Assembly (NCBI GenBank): GCA_902558885.1
Contig: CACEFQ010000001.1
Span: 1-64,000, forward strand
Direction: 5' to 3'
DNA: 64,000 nt
Source of the DNA: an uncultured SAR116 cluster alpha proteobacterium
GTDB lineage: Bacteria > Pseudomonadota > Alphaproteobacteria > Puniceispirillales > Marisalimonadaceae
In this document: piece by piece, positions 26,966 through 37,020 of the stretch
Layout: every line of letters starts with the position of its first letter
Numbering within the stretch: position 1 is the stretch's first letter
Made by a program: the position numbers and the translations under genes
The notes under the pieces: generated by a model
The model's input: only the letters and a program-made list of their open reading frames with translations
The model's database searches: none
What the model was told of the DNA's origin: nothing

Positions 26966-28324
26966 ATGTCAGATTTTGATTATGATCTTATTGTAATTGG
27001 CGCTGGTTCAGGTGGTACGAGAACGGCTAGAATTTCAGCATCTTATGGAGCAAAAACTCTTGTCATTGAAGGAGATAGAGCTGGTGGCACCTGTGTTTTA
27101 AGAGGATGTGTGCCTAAAAAATTATTAGTATACGCGTCTCAATTTACAGAACAAGTATTAGATGCAGAAGGTTTTGGTTGGCAAATTGATAACTTTCAAA
27201 GTAATTGGAATGACTTAATTATAAAAAAAAATAAAGAATTAGACAGGCTTCACGAAATATATGTAAAATTAATTAAAAATGCTGGCTGTGAACTGATTTC
27301 TGGTTGGGGTAAAATTATTGGACCTAATACTGTTTCAATTACAAAAAGTAATAATGAAATTATCGAGTTGTCATCAAAAAAAATAATGATTTCGGTAGGA
27401 GGTGAACCTTCTTTCCCAACCTTTGATGGTAATCACTATATGATTAATTCTGATAAAGCTCTAGATTTAACTGATCTTCCTAAATCAATTGTTATATATG
27501 GTTCTGGTTATATAGCCGTTGAGTTTGCAGGTATATTTAACGGTTTTGGAGTTGATACTCATCTTGTTTTTAGAGCTGATATGGTTTTAAGAGGCTTTGA
27601 TAAAGATATAAGGCAGTTTTTGATGACATCTATGAAGCAAAAGGGAATAACAATACACAATGGAGTTACAATTTCAAAAATTGAAAAGAATAACAAAAAC
27701 TATAATATTAAATTATCTAACGGAAAAAAAATTGATGTTGAAACTGTTATGGGTGCAACTGGCAGATTGCCAAACGTGTTAAATCTTGGATTAAATGAGG
27801 TTGGTGTAAAAACGGGAAGTCGTGGTGAGATAATAGTAAATAAACAAAGTCAGACTAATATTAAATCGATATTTGCAATTGGGGATGTAACAGATAAAAT
27901 TACATTGACACCTGTAGCTATTGCAGAAGGACATACTTTTGCAGATAGAGAATTTGGAGGATTTAAAAGATTTATTTCTTACGAAAATGTTCCTAGTGCT
28001 GTTTTTAGTCAACCATCCATTGCAGTTGTAGGTCTAAGTTTTGATGAAGCTATAAAGAATGGTATAAATGCAAGAGAGTATAAAAGTGAATTCAGAGCTT
28101 TAAAAAATACAATATCTGGAAATCTTGAGAGAACTCTAATGAAACTTGTTGTCAACGAAAAAACACAAAAAGTTATTGGAGCTCATATGATTGGCCCAGA
28201 TTCTGCAGAAATAATTCAAGGAATTGCAATAGCAATTAAAGCAGGAGCATTGAAGTCTGATTTTGACAATACTATAGGCATCCATCCCTCGTCTGCTGAA
28301 GAGTTTGTCACTATGAGATCTTAG
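26966..28324 (+). CDS. gor: glutathione-disulfide reductase
   Basis: 452 residues. FAD motif GAGSGGTRTARI; redox-active disulfide C43/C48 (GGTCVLRGCVPKKL), where the LRGCVPKK form is typical of alphaproteobacterial and plant glutathione reductases. NADPH-binding segment YGSGYIAVEFAGIF, FAIGDVTD, and the dimer-partner active site HPSSAEEF (H440, E445). It reduces GSSG with NADPH in the cytosol and supports the glutaredoxin (37021-37347) and GST encoded in the same window. GGAG lies upstream of the ATG. Confidence 0.93.
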   Translation: MSDFDYDLIVIGAGSGGTRTARISASYGAKTLVIEGDRAGGTCVLRGCVPKKLLVYASQFTEQVLDAEGFGWQIDNFQSNWNDLIIKKNKELDRLHEIYVKLIKNAGCELISGWGKIIGPNTVSITKSNNEIIELSSKKIMISVGGEPSFPTFDGNHYMINSDKALDLTDLPKSIVIYGSGYIAVEFAGIFNGFGVDTHLVFRADMVLRGFDKDIRQFLMTSMKQKGITIHNGVTISKIEKNNKNYNIKLSNGKKIDVETVMGATGRLPNVLNLGLNEVGVKTGSRGEIIVNKQSQTNIKSIFAIGDVTDKITLTPVAIAEGHTFADREFGGFKRFISYENVPSAVFSQPSIAVVGLSFDEAIKNGINAREYKSEFRALKNTISGNLERTLMKLVVNEKTQKVIGAHMIGPDSAEIIQGIAIAIKAGALKSDFDNTIGIHPSSAEEFVTMRS

Positions 28325-28423
28325 TGATAAACTAAACTCATTATTTGAAGAAAAAGTTAAATTCTGTTATTTGAGAATTGTTGGTTAAAGTTTTGTATTG
28401 ATTTTGTATTTAAAGGAAAAGTC

Positions 28424-29809
28424 ATGATTGATTGGAAAATAGATAGCTGGAGAAAACTTCCTATTAAGCAAGTGCCCAAATATAATGATCTTACTAAAGT
28501 AAATAGTGTGGAAAAGGAATTATCTATTAGACCACCATTAGTTTTTGCTGAAGAAGCTAGAAGATTAAGAAAAAGGATGGCTGATGTAGCAGAGGGTAAT
28601 GCTTTTTTATTACAAGGGGGTGATTGTGCTGAGTCTTTTGCTGAACATAACGCTAATAATATAAGAGATAGTTTTAGAGTATTGTTGCAAATGGCTGTTG
28701 TTCTCACTTTTGGATCAGCTTTACCTGTTGTTAAAATAGGAAGATTAGCTGGCCAATACTCTAAGCCTAGATCATCTCCTTTTGAAGAAATAAACAATGT
28801 CTCTTTACCTAGTTATAGAGGCGACATGGTCAATGACATGGCATTTGATAAAAAAGCAAGAGAGCCTGATCCAGAACGTCTTCTACAAGTTTATGACAAA
28901 TCTGCTTCAACTTTAAATTTATTAAGAGCGTTTGCAAGTGGAGGTATGGCGGATTTAACAAAGTTGCACGAATGGAACCTAGAGTTTGTTAGTGGTACTA
29001 AAGAGGCAGAAAAATATAAAGAGTTGGCAGCTCAGATAACTTCCTCTCTTGAGTTTATGAAAGCGTGTGGTATGACACCTGAAAATACTACCCAACTTTG
29101 TGAAACGGAATTTTATACATCTCATGAGGGATTGTTACTTAATTATGAAGAAGCCCTAACTAGAAAAGACACCATCACAGAAGAGAAAGGCTGGTTTGCT
29201 ACATCTGCTCACATGTTATGGATTGGCGATAGAACAAGAGATATTGATGAAGCTCATGTAGAATATATGAGGGGAATAGCAAATCCAATAGGGCTAAAAT
29301 GTGGGCCATCCACAGAACCTGATGATTTACTAAGATTAATTGAAAAGCTTAATCCACTCAATCAAGCAGGTCGATTAACTTTGATTACAAGAATGGGCTC
29401 TTCAGAAATAAATAAAAAATTAAAACCATTAATATCAGCAGTCAAAAGGTCTGGATTGATTGTAGGTTGGTGTAGTGATCCAATGCATGGAAACACAGTC
29501 AAAGCCTCTTCAGGATTTAAAACTAGAAAGATGGATGACATTATGACGGAGGTTAGAGGTTTTTTCGAGGTTCATAATGAAATGAATACCATCCCAGGTG
29601 GAGTGCATTTTGAGATGACTGGACAAAATGTAACAGAGTGCGTTGGTGGTGTGTATGAAGTTAATGAATCAAATTTAGCTGATCGATATCACACTCATTG
29701 TGATCCTAGGCTTAATGCAACACAATCACTAGAACTAGCTTTTTTAGTTGCTGATTTGTTAACAGAAAATAGAAACAATGTAAAAAAGCAAATAGTAGCT
29801 GTATCTTAA
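28424..29809 (+). CDS. class II 3-deoxy-D-arabino-heptulosonate-7-phosphate synthase
   Basis: 461 residues, the plant/Mycobacterium-type (AroAII) enzyme of the first shikimate step, joining phosphoenolpyruvate and erythrose 4-phosphate. [17 protein letters not shown] is the standard N-terminus. C68 in [11 protein letters not shown] is the metal cysteine; RIGR-like [29 protein letters not shown] and [10 protein letters not shown] are further conserved blocks, as is [15 protein letters not shown]. Metal-dependent cytosolic enzyme. AAAGGAAAA precedes the ATG. The pncB-like gene starts nine bases after the stop, a core-gene operon. Confidence 0.93.
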   Translation: MIDWKIDSWRKLPIKQVPKYNDLTKVNSVEKELSIRPPLVFAEEARRLRKRMADVAEGNAFLLQGGDCAESFAEHNANNIRDSFRVLLQMAVVLTFGSALPVVKIGRLAGQYSKPRSSPFEEINNVSLPSYRGDMVNDMAFDKKAREPDPERLLQVYDKSASTLNLLRAFASGGMADLTKLHEWNLEFVSGTKEAEKYKELAAQITSSLEFMKACGMTPENTTQLCETEFYTSHEGLLLNYEEALTRKDTITEEKGWFATSAHMLWIGDRTRDIDEAHVEYMRGIANPIGLKCGPSTEPDDLLRLIEKLNPLNQAGRLTLITRMGSSEINKKLKPLISAVKRSGLIVGWCSDPMHGNTVKASSGFKTRKMDDIMTEVRGFFEVHNEMNTIPGGVHFEMTGQNVTECVGGVYEVNESNLADRYHTHCDPRLNATQSLELAFLVADLLTENRNNVKKQIVAVS

Positions 29810-29818
29810 GGTATAAAA

Positions 29819-31000
29819 TTGGTTAATAATAAAAAAAATCATAATCTTAATATTGTACAAAAAGATACTTGGCCAGTGGATTTAAGACCTAATCCAATTC
29901 AATTAGCAACGGTTACAGATACTTATTTTTTAAGAACAAAGAATATTGTGGCTTCATATGGAGACACTGAGGTTACATATGCAATTTTTATGAGAAGGCC
30001 AGTAATTTCTGCTTTAAATCCAGCTATAGTTTGGCTTAACCAAATTATAAAAGAGAGAAAAGGTAGCGTTAATATAAAACGCTGCTTTGCTGAAGGTTCG
30101 GATGTTGGTGCTGGAGAACCTTTATTGTACATATCAGGTTCGTTTTTATTATTAGTTGATTTAGAAACCGCATTACTTCAAAAAATTGGGGCTACATGTG
30201 TTGCTGCTTATAATGCAAAATCCATGGTTGAAAGTTTACCAAAGACTTCATTTTTAGCTATGGATGCAAGACATTGTGCTGGTGCTGATATGGCAGACTT
30301 AATGGCATATGGCGCTCATGTTGGTTCTAAAAGGGTCAAATCAGAAGCCGAAGCAATTGGATTTATTGGATGTGCAACAGACAAAACTGCATATTTATTT
30401 GAAAACACCAAGGGATTAGGCACAATGCCTCATGCATTGATAGGTTATGCTGGATCAACATTAAAAGCGGCACAAATGTTTCATTCTACCTGGCCAGACG
30501 AACCTCTGACAGTTCTAATTGATTATTTTGGTAAAGAAATAACAGATGGTTTGATGGTTTGCAGATCATTTAAAAGTTTGGCAGATAAACACTCTTTATC
30601 ACTCAGAATAGATACTCATGGTGGAAGATATATTGAAGGACTTGATGTGGCTGGTTCATATGCGGTTTTAGAAAGAAATGCTCCACAAGCTATTCGTGGC
30701 TATAGAACTGAACAAGAGCTTCGTTATTTAATTGGCACAGGAGTGTCTGCAGCCGCTGTGTGGCATTTGAGAGAAATACTTGATAATGCTGGTTTTGAAA
30801 AGGTTAAAATTGTTGCTTCAAGTGGATTTGGGCCAGAGAAGTGTAAGGTTTTTTCACTTGCAAAAGTACCTGTTAATGTTATAGGGACAGGATCGTATTT
30901 ACCTAGTCGTTGGTCAGAAACCTACGCAACGGCTGATATAATTTCTTATGGCGGCAAGTCACAAGTTAAACTTGGAAGAGAGTTTTTGCTGAAGCGGTAA
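29819..31000 (+). CDS. pncB: nicotinate phosphoribosyltransferase-like protein
   Basis: 393 residues from a TTG preceded by AAGG at the right distance. Early LATVTDTYFL and YGDTEVTYAIFMRR, central RHCAGADMADLMAYG, the barrel loop RIDTHGGRYIEGLD and late GFGPEKCKVF / NVIGTGSYLPSRW resemble the quinolinate/nicotinate phosphoribosyltransferase fold. The GTGS near the end is a phosphate-binding loop. The next gene is NAD synthetase, so salvage of nicotinate to NaMN followed by amidation to NAD is coherent. Residues around the phosphorylated histidine of classic PncB are not obvious to me, so it may be the shorter, distinct subfamily. Confidence 0.78.
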   Translation: MVNNKKNHNLNIVQKDTWPVDLRPNPIQLATVTDTYFLRTKNIVASYGDTEVTYAIFMRRPVISALNPAIVWLNQIIKERKGSVNIKRCFAEGSDVGAGEPLLYISGSFLLLVDLETALLQKIGATCVAAYNAKSMVESLPKTSFLAMDARHCAGADMADLMAYGAHVGSKRVKSEAEAIGFIGCATDKTAYLFENTKGLGTMPHALIGYAGSTLKAAQMFHSTWPDEPLTVLIDYFGKEITDGLMVCRSFKSLADKHSLSLRIDTHGGRYIEGLDVAGSYAVLERNAPQAIRGYRTEQELRYLIGTGVSAAAVWHLREILDNAGFEKVKIVASSGFGPEKCKVFSLAKVPVNVIGTGSYLPSRWSETYATADIISYGGKSQVKLGREFLLKR

Positions 31001-31012
31001 TTATTCTAATAA

Positions 31013-32683
31013 ATGAGTCAATTATTGAAAAATAAAATGAAAATAGCACTTGCCCAATTAAATCCCAAAGTAGGAGATGTTAAAGGAAATATTTCTAAAC
31101 TTATTTCAATCAGAAATGATTTGAGTAAGGATGTAGATATTATTGTTGTTCCTGAATTATATGTTACTGGATATCCAATTGACGATTTAGTTCTAAGAAA
31201 TGATTTCTTAGAGCTTGTAGAGCATGAAATTAGCGACCTAGCTAAATTAACTAATGATGGGAAAGCTGCTATAATTCTTGGATCTCCAAGAAAAGATGAA
31301 AATAAAATTAGAAATTCTGTTTTTGTTTTGGATCAAGGTAGAATTCTATCATTTAGGGATAAACATAATCTTCCAAATACTGGAGTATTTGATGAACAAC
31401 GAATTTTTACACCTGGTTCCTTGTCAGGCCCAGTTAAAGTTAGAGAAACATTAATTGGATTGCCAATATGTGAAGATATTTGGAATGAAACAGTGATAGA
31501 ATGTCTGTCTGAAACAGGAGCTGAGATAATTATTTCAATTAATGCTTCTCCATACACAACAAAAAAAATTGATCAAAGGATGTCTGTTGCAGTTTCAAGA
31601 GTTTTTGAATCAAAATTACCTTTAATTTACCTGAATAGGGTAGGAGGTCAAGACGAATTAGTTTTTGATGGTTCATCTTTTTGTCTAAGTCATAATGGAG
31701 AATTAACAGTACAACTAAATGACTTCAAAGAAGAAATATTGAATATAGATTTATATAAAAATAATAATAAATGGAATTTTAAAAAAAACATTAAAAATAT
31801 CTCTTCTAACATTGAGGCATTGTATAAGTCTCTAGTTGTAAGCGTAAGGGATTATGTTCACAACAACGGTTTTCCAGGTGTTGTACTTGGTATGTCAGGT
31901 GGTGTTGATTCAGCACTAGTGGCTGCGATAGCAACTGATGCTTTGGGACCAAATTTAGTAAAAGCAATTATGATGCCAAGTCCATATACTAGTAAAGAAA
32001 GTCTTGAAGATGCTGAAATGGCTTCATCTTATCTTGGAATTAATTACTCATATTTAGATATCAAAGAAGGTATGAATACTATTGATCAAATTTTATTAAA
32101 TTTCAATGGACCAAAGATATCACCAGGTATCACTGAAGAAAATATTCAATCTAGAATTAGAGGATTACTATTAATGGCAATATCAAATAAATATGGATCA
32201 ATGGTATTAGCTACAGGAAATAAGTCAGAATACGCTGTTGGATACGCAACATTATATGGGGATATGTGTGGTGGGTTTGCGGTTATAAAAGATGTCTGGA
32301 AGAGTGATGTTTTCAAATTATGCAAATGGAGAAATTTAAACAAACCAGTAGAATTTTTAGGACCTAAGGGAATTGTGATACCAGATAGAATAATTACTAA
32401 ACCACCTAGTGCAGAATTAAGAGAAGATCAAAAAGATACAGATAGCTTGCCAGAATATGATATCCTTGACGTTATTTTAAAAAAATTAGTTGAAGATGAT
32501 CATTCATTAGATGAAATAGTAAAAGAAGGCTTTGATTTAAATGATGTAAAAAAAATCTCAATGTTGTTATCTAAATCAGAGTATAAAAGATTTCAGTCAG
32601 CACCTGGACCAAAAGTTACTGAAAAAGCTTTTGGTAGGGATAGAAGGTATCCGCTAACTAGTGGTTTTAGGAATTGGAATTAA
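31013..32683 (+). CDS. nadE: glutamine-dependent NAD+ synthetase
   Basis: 556 residues. The N-terminal nitrilase-type glutaminase domain has its triad E48 (VPELYVTGYP), K117 (FRDKHNLP) and C153 (GLPICEDIW). The C-terminal synthetase domain starts near 275 with the ATP-pyrophosphatase loop GMSGGVDSAL; TGNKSEYAVGYATLYGD and ELREDQKDTDSLP are family blocks. It makes NAD from deamido-NAD, ATP and glutamine. An in-frame ATG at 31037 (MKIALAQLNP) is an equally credible start by family comparison. Sits in a run pncB-like, nadE, gltX, cysS, trmJ. Confidence 0.94.
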   Translation: MSQLLKNKMKIALAQLNPKVGDVKGNISKLISIRNDLSKDVDIIVVPELYVTGYPIDDLVLRNDFLELVEHEISDLAKLTNDGKAAIILGSPRKDENKIRNSVFVLDQGRILSFRDKHNLPNTGVFDEQRIFTPGSLSGPVKVRETLIGLPICEDIWNETVIECLSETGAEIIISINASPYTTKKIDQRMSVAVSRVFESKLPLIYLNRVGGQDELVFDGSSFCLSHNGELTVQLNDFKEEILNIDLYKNNNKWNFKKNIKNISSNIEALYKSLVVSVRDYVHNNGFPGVVLGMSGGVDSALVAAIATDALGPNLVKAIMMPSPYTSKESLEDAEMASSYLGINYSYLDIKEGMNTIDQILLNFNGPKISPGITEENIQSRIRGLLLMAISNKYGSMVLATGNKSEYAVGYATLYGDMCGGFAVIKDVWKSDVFKLCKWRNLNKPVEFLGPKGIVIPDRIITKPPSAELREDQKDTDSLPEYDILDVILKKLVEDDHSLDEIVKEGFDLNDVKKISMLLSKSEYKRFQSAPGPKVTEKAFGRDRRYPLTSGFRNWN

Positions 32684-32707
32684 AATTTTTACAAACTAGG
32701 AAAATTA

Positions 32708-34039
32708 ATGATTAAAGTTCGATTTGCACCAAGTCCAACAGGGTATTTACATATTGGAAATTTTAGAACCGCATTAGTTAACTTTTTGTTTGCTAAGAGT
32801 AAAAATGGTCACTTTATGCTTAGAATTGATGATACTGACAATGAAAGGTCATCCAAAGAATATGAAGATGCTATCAAAGAAGATTTAACTTGGATGAATA
32901 TAAATTGGGATAGTATAGAAAGGCAATCTTCTAGACTTTTATCTTATAAAGAAGCTTTAGAAACTTTATTAGAAAAAAAACGTGCATATCCATGTTTTGA
33001 AACAGCGGAAGAACTATCCTTAAAAAGAAAAAGCCAACTATCTTCTGGAAAACCACCGATTTATGATAGGTCTGCATTAAAATTATCAGACTCAGATGTT
33101 GCTGATTTGAAGTCTAAAGGAAAAAAACCACATTATAGATTTTTACTTAATCATGAAGACGTGAATTGGAATGATCTTGTAAAGGGTAAAAGTAAATATA
33201 ATATGTCTAATTTGTCAGATCCAGTTATATTAAGAGAAGATGGAAGAGTTATTTATACTTTAGCTTCAGTAGTTGACGATATTCAATTTGATGTAACAGA
33301 TATTTTAAGAGGTGAAGATCACATGACAAATTCAGCTGCTCAAATACAGTTATTTGAAGCATTAGGATCATTCCCACCAAAAATGGGTCATTTGTCACTA
33401 TTGACTGATAATACTGGATCAGGTCTTTCAAAAAGACTTGGGAGTTTATCACTTCGAGAATTAAGAAGTCAGGGATTTCAACCAATGGCAATTTCTTCCT
33501 TGTTGGCCAAAATTGGAACTTCAGATTCAATTGATATTTTTAAAGACATGAAACAAATTTTTAAAAGTTTTGATATTACTAAATTTGGAAATTCAAAGCC
33601 AAAATTTGATAAAACAGAATTGTCAGCTTTGAATTCTAAGTTTTTTCAACTGTTAGATTATACGGATATTAGTCATCAATTAAATATATTAGATCTTAAA
33701 ATCACTAACGAATTTTGGAATTTAATCAGAGGAAATATAAATAATTTAGAAGATGTAAAGTTTTGGTGGAACATTGTTTATGGAGATATTAAAGAGGTTC
33801 CACATGATAAAGATTTTAATAAATTAGCATTGCAAACACTTCCTAAAGATAGATTTGACAAAAACACTTGGTCGGTTTGGACTAACTCTCTTATGAAAGA
33901 AAGTGGTAAAAAAGGTAAAGAACTTTTCAAACCACTAAGATTATGCCTTACAGGTCAGAATAATGGGCCAGAAATGGCAAATTTAGTCATAATGATGGGG
34001 AAAGATAAAATTAAAGAAAGATTAAATAATAATAACTAA
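32708..34039 (+). CDS. gltX: glutamyl-tRNA synthetase
   Basis: 443 residues, class I synthetase. HIGH motif at 15-18 (TGYLHIGNFRTAL), then FMLRIDDTDNERS, ILRGEDHMTNSAAQI, and the second signature as GSGLSKRLG rather than KLSKR with full context. Alphaproteobacteria often carry two GltX paralogues. The altered KMSKS region and the compact length suggest the GltX2 type, which may charge only a subset of tRNA (for example tRNA-Gln for the amidotransferase route); this is an inference. The next gene cysS follows by 26 bases. Confidence 0.9.
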   Translation: MIKVRFAPSPTGYLHIGNFRTALVNFLFAKSKNGHFMLRIDDTDNERSSKEYEDAIKEDLTWMNINWDSIERQSSRLLSYKEALETLLEKKRAYPCFETAEELSLKRKSQLSSGKPPIYDRSALKLSDSDVADLKSKGKKPHYRFLLNHEDVNWNDLVKGKSKYNMSNLSDPVILREDGRVIYTLASVVDDIQFDVTDILRGEDHMTNSAAQIQLFEALGSFPPKMGHLSLLTDNTGSGLSKRLGSLSLRELRSQGFQPMAISSLLAKIGTSDSIDIFKDMKQIFKSFDITKFGNSKPKFDKTELSALNSKFFQLLDYTDISHQLNILDLKITNEFWNLIRGNINNLEDVKFWWNIVYGDIKEVPHDKDFNKLALQTLPKDRFDKNTWSVWTNSLMKESGKKGKELFKPLRLCLTGQNNGPEMANLVIMMGKDKIKERLNNNN

Positions 34040-34065
34040 ATTTTTAAAAATAAATAAATCTCAAA

Positions 34066-35439
34066 ATGATTGAATTAAATTTATATAATACACTTCAAAG
34101 GCGTTTGTCTATTTTTCAGCCTATTGATATAAAAAATATAAGATTATATGCATGTGGACCAACTGTTTATGATTTTATACATATTGGTAATGCAAGACCT
34201 TTAGTTGTTTTTGATGTTTTAGTTAGATTACTTAGAATAATATATCCCAAAGTTACATACGTAAGAAACATAACTGATATTGATGACAAAATTAATAAAA
34301 GAGCTTTTGAAAAAAAAATAAATATTTCAGAATTGACTAATGAAACAATAAAAAATTTTCATAGAGATTCTCATTCGTTGGGTAATTTGAAACCTGATTT
34401 TGAACCAAAAGCCACTGATCATATATCTGAAATGATAGAAATGATAGAAACATTAATTTCAAACGGTTTTGCTTATGTTTCATCAGGCAATGTTTTGTTT
34501 GCTGTTGAAAAATATAAAAATTATGGTGCTTTGTCAGGTAGGTCACTTGATGAGATGATATCTGGATCAAGGGTTGAAATTGCTGAATACAAAGAAAATC
34601 CTGGAGACTTTATTTTATGGAAACCATCTTCCAAAAAACTTCCTGGATGGGATAGTCCATGGGGTAGGGGTCGTCCAGGTTGGCATATAGAATGTTCAGC
34701 AATGAGTAAAAAGTATTTAGGGACAAAATTTGATATTCATGCTGGTGGATTAGACTTGATTTTTCCACACCATGAAAATGAAATCGCTCAGTCTTGTTGT
34801 GCCAATAAATCCGATATAATGGCCAATTACTGGTTGCATAATGGTTACGTTACTTCTGATGGTGAGAAAATGTCAAAATCGCTAGGTAATTTTGCTACCA
34901 TAAATAATTTGTTGTTAAATTTTAGGGGCGAAGCAATTAGATATGCGTTAATTCAAGCTCAGTACAGGGCTCCTTTAAGCTTTAGTCATAAATCTTTAGA
35001 TGAAGCTACTAAATCACTATCTAGACTTTATAGAGCTGTTGAAGGCTTTGAAGTAAATGATGGGCAAGACACTCAAATAATTGATAATCTTTGTGATGAT
35101 TTAAATTCACCTAAAGCTCTTGCTAGATTACATTATCTTGCTGATGAAGCTAATAAAGGAAGTAAAGAATGTGCTCAAAAGTTAAAAAATTCATCTAATA
35201 TTTTAGGAATTTTATGCAATTCTACAGAAGATTGGTTTAAATTTGGACAAATAAATTCAAACGAAGCAGTAAAAAACTCTGCCATCACAGAAAAAGAAAT
35301 CGATGAACTCATTATAAAACGTAAAATTGCAAAAGAAAATAAAGAGTACAAAAAAGCAGATCAAATTAGAGAACAATTACTAGAAAAAAATATACAATTA
35401 GAAGATAAACCTGATAGAACAGTCTGGAGAAGACTTTAA
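34066..35439 (+). CDS. cysS: cysteinyl-tRNA synthetase
   Basis: 457 residues. Zinc-site cysteine and HIGH region in YACGPTVYDFIHIGNARP, RNITDIDDKINKRA, WHIECSAMSKKYLG, HAGGLDLIFPHHENEIAQS and KMSKSLGNF are all canonical CysS blocks in correct order. The C-terminal anticodon-binding part ends in IQLEDKPDRTVWRR, as most CysS do (LED...GT.WR). Charges tRNA-Cys in the cytosol. Core-gene operon with gltX upstream and trmJ 14 bases downstream. Confidence 0.95.
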   Translation: MIELNLYNTLQRRLSIFQPIDIKNIRLYACGPTVYDFIHIGNARPLVVFDVLVRLLRIIYPKVTYVRNITDIDDKINKRAFEKKINISELTNETIKNFHRDSHSLGNLKPDFEPKATDHISEMIEMIETLISNGFAYVSSGNVLFAVEKYKNYGALSGRSLDEMISGSRVEIAEYKENPGDFILWKPSSKKLPGWDSPWGRGRPGWHIECSAMSKKYLGTKFDIHAGGLDLIFPHHENEIAQSCCANKSDIMANYWLHNGYVTSDGEKMSKSLGNFATINNLLLNFRGEAIRYALIQAQYRAPLSFSHKSLDEATKSLSRLYRAVEGFEVNDGQDTQIIDNLCDDLNSPKALARLHYLADEANKGSKECAQKLKNSSNILGILCNSTEDWFKFGQINSNEAVKNSAITEKEIDELIIKRKIAKENKEYKKADQIREQLLEKNIQLEDKPDRTVWRRL

Positions 35440-35453
35440 ACTCAGATGAATTT

Positions 35454-36215
35454 ATGATTGAACTTAATCCATATATAATTTTATCAAAACCACAACTTGG
35501 TGAAAATATTGGTTCTACTGCTCGTGCAATGAAAAATTTTGGTGTAAAAAATCTTTTACTAGTTCAACCTAGAGATGGTTGGCCTAATAATTCTGCCTTT
35601 GCGCCTGCAGCGGGTGCAGACGATGTTTTAAATCAAGCAAAATTATATGATTCAATAAGTGAATCTACTAAAACAATTTCTTTGTTATTTGCAACAACTG
35701 CAAGAAAGCGTGTTGTTGGTACAAAATCTTTAAGTATCTTCAAAGCAATAGAGAAATCATTTGAACATGTTGTAAATGGCGGCAAAGTTGGATTTTTATT
35801 TGGTCCTGAGCAATCTGGATTATCAAATGATGATGTTGTCCAAGCAGATTACACAATTTCAATTCCAATTAATAAAGAATTTTCATCATTAAATATATCT
35901 CAAGCGGTTTTATTAATTTGTTGGGAATGGCACAAAAAAAAACTGTCTTTTTTAAAAGAAGATAACAATTTGGTTAAAATTAATAAAAAATTAAAAAAAA
36001 GCAATGAACTCTCTAATGTTGGTGACAGAGAATATTTTTACAAACAATTAGACGAGCTTTTAAGTAAATCAGGGTTTTTTTATTCATCTGAAATGGCTCC
36101 TGTTGTTAAAAGAAACATCAGAAGTTTATTTAATAGGGCCTCATTAACTCACCAAGATCTAAGAACACTTCATGGTATTATTAGATCATTATCAGGAACT
36201 TCAAATCGTACTTGA
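35454..36215 (+). CDS. trmJ: TrmJ-type tRNA 2'-O-methyltransferase (SpoU/TrmH family)
   Basis: 253 residues. SPOUT fold: motif 1 is PQLGENIGSTARAMKNFGV, where Asn and the following Arg act in catalysis; motif 2 is FLFGPEQSGLSNDDV, and motif 3 is ISIPINKEFSSLNISQAVLL, which forms the SAM knot. These proteins methylate the ribose of position 32 in tRNA (TrmJ) or other RNAs in related paralogues. The Lys-rich C-terminal extension (160-253) is typical of TrmJ. Location just before rpsD is conserved in alphaproteobacteria. Its stop overlaps the presumed rpsD promoter. Confidence 0.85.
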   Translation: MIELNPYIILSKPQLGENIGSTARAMKNFGVKNLLLVQPRDGWPNNSAFAPAAGADDVLNQAKLYDSISESTKTISLLFATTARKRVVGTKSLSIFKAIEKSFEHVVNGGKVGFLFGPEQSGLSNDDVVQADYTISIPINKEFSSLNISQAVLLICWEWHKKKLSFLKEDNNLVKINKKLKKSNELSNVGDREYFYKQLDELLSKSGFFYSSEMAPVVKRNIRSLFNRASLTHQDLRTLHGIIRSLSGTSNRT

Positions 36216-36239
36216 CATTTTATTTAATGATAGTATTTT
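36212..36239 (+). promoter_or_regulatory. probable sigma70 promoter of rpsD
   Basis: TTGACA at 36212-36217 is a perfect -35 box, followed after 16 bases by TATTTT at 36234-36239. The -35 box overlaps the trmJ stop codon. Transcription would begin near 36246, giving an rpsD leader of about 100 bases. Assigned by eye only. Confidence 0.55.
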
Positions 36240-36261
36240 GCAATTTCATTTCCGATAAAGT

Positions 36262-36332
36262 GGATAATAGTATGGTACTATCTATCCCGAAGTTTAGCTT
36301 CTGGTTGGAATAATCTACTACTTTTAAGTAGT
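36262..36332 (+). promoter_or_regulatory. structured 5' leader of rpsD (three consecutive hairpins)
   Basis: Three potential stems lie in tandem between the promoter and the ribosome site. Stem 1 (36262-36287) pairs GGATA with TATCC and TAGTA with TACTA around a TGG loop, with a small internal bulge. Stem 2 (36289-36301) is GAAG/CTTC around TTTAG. Stem 3 (36317-36332) is ACTACT/AGTAGT around TTTA, ending six bases before the AAAGG ribosome site. S4 is a known translational autoregulator in other bacteria, so an autoregulatory leader is plausible. No poly-T follows the stems, so this is not a terminator. Confidence 0.5.
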
Positions 36333-36349
36333 TACACAAAGGTTTAAAA

Positions 36350-36976
36350 ATGCCTAAGTCAGATCACAAAAGAACAAGTTCAAAACATAAAATTGATAGA
36401 AGATTAGGAGTCAATTTATGGGGGCGACCAAAATCTCCCCTAAATGATAGAGAATACGCACCAGGTCAGCATGGTCAAAGAAGAAAAAAACCCACAGATT
36501 ACGGTGTTCAATTAATGGCTAAACAAAAATTAAAAGGGTATTACGGTAATATTGGTGAAAAACAATTCAAAAAATACTATACAGCTGCAGTTCGTAAAAA
36601 AGGTGACACTGGTGCAAATTTGATTGGTATTTTAGAATGTAGACTAGATGCTATCCTTTACAGAATGAAGTTGGCACCAACTGTATTTGCCTGTCGTCAA
36701 TTGATTAATCATGGTCATGTAATGGTGAACGGAAGTAGATGTAATATACCTTCTAGAATGATCAATGTAGGCGAAGTTATTTCCTTGAAGGATAAAGCAA
36801 AGAATATTCCAGCAGTAATTGAAGCAACAACTCTTCCTGAAAGAGATGTTCCTGAATATGTTGAAGTTAATCACTCTAAATTCACTGGATCTTTACTAAG
36901 AATTCCTATGCCAGACGATGTTCCTTATCCAGTACAGATGGAAACTAACTTAGTTATCGAATTTTATTCACGTTAA
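36350..36976 (+). CDS. rpsD: 30S ribosomal protein S4
   Basis: 208 residues. [18 protein letters not shown] and [20 protein letters not shown] are the N-terminal rRNA-binding segments, and the S4 RNA-binding domain ([11 protein letters not shown], then [13 protein letters not shown]) spans ~95-160. The C-terminus VIEFYSR is the standard ending (typically ..EFYSR). S4 nucleates 30S assembly on the 16S 5' domain. Monocistronic by position: own promoter and leader upstream, and the convergent grxD gene begins 44 bases after the stop. AAAGG seven bases before the ATG. Confidence 0.97.
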   Translation: MPKSDHKRTSSKHKIDRRLGVNLWGRPKSPLNDREYAPGQHGQRRKKPTDYGVQLMAKQKLKGYYGNIGEKQFKKYYTAAVRKKGDTGANLIGILECRLDAILYRMKLAPTVFACRQLINHGHVMVNGSRCNIPSRMINVGEVISLKDKAKNIPAVIEATTLPERDVPEYVEVNHSKFTGSLLRIPMPDDVPYPVQMETNLVIEFYSR

Positions 36977-37020
36977 TAAGGTTTGTTAAAAGTAAAATTT
37001 CAAAAATCAAAAATAGCTTA

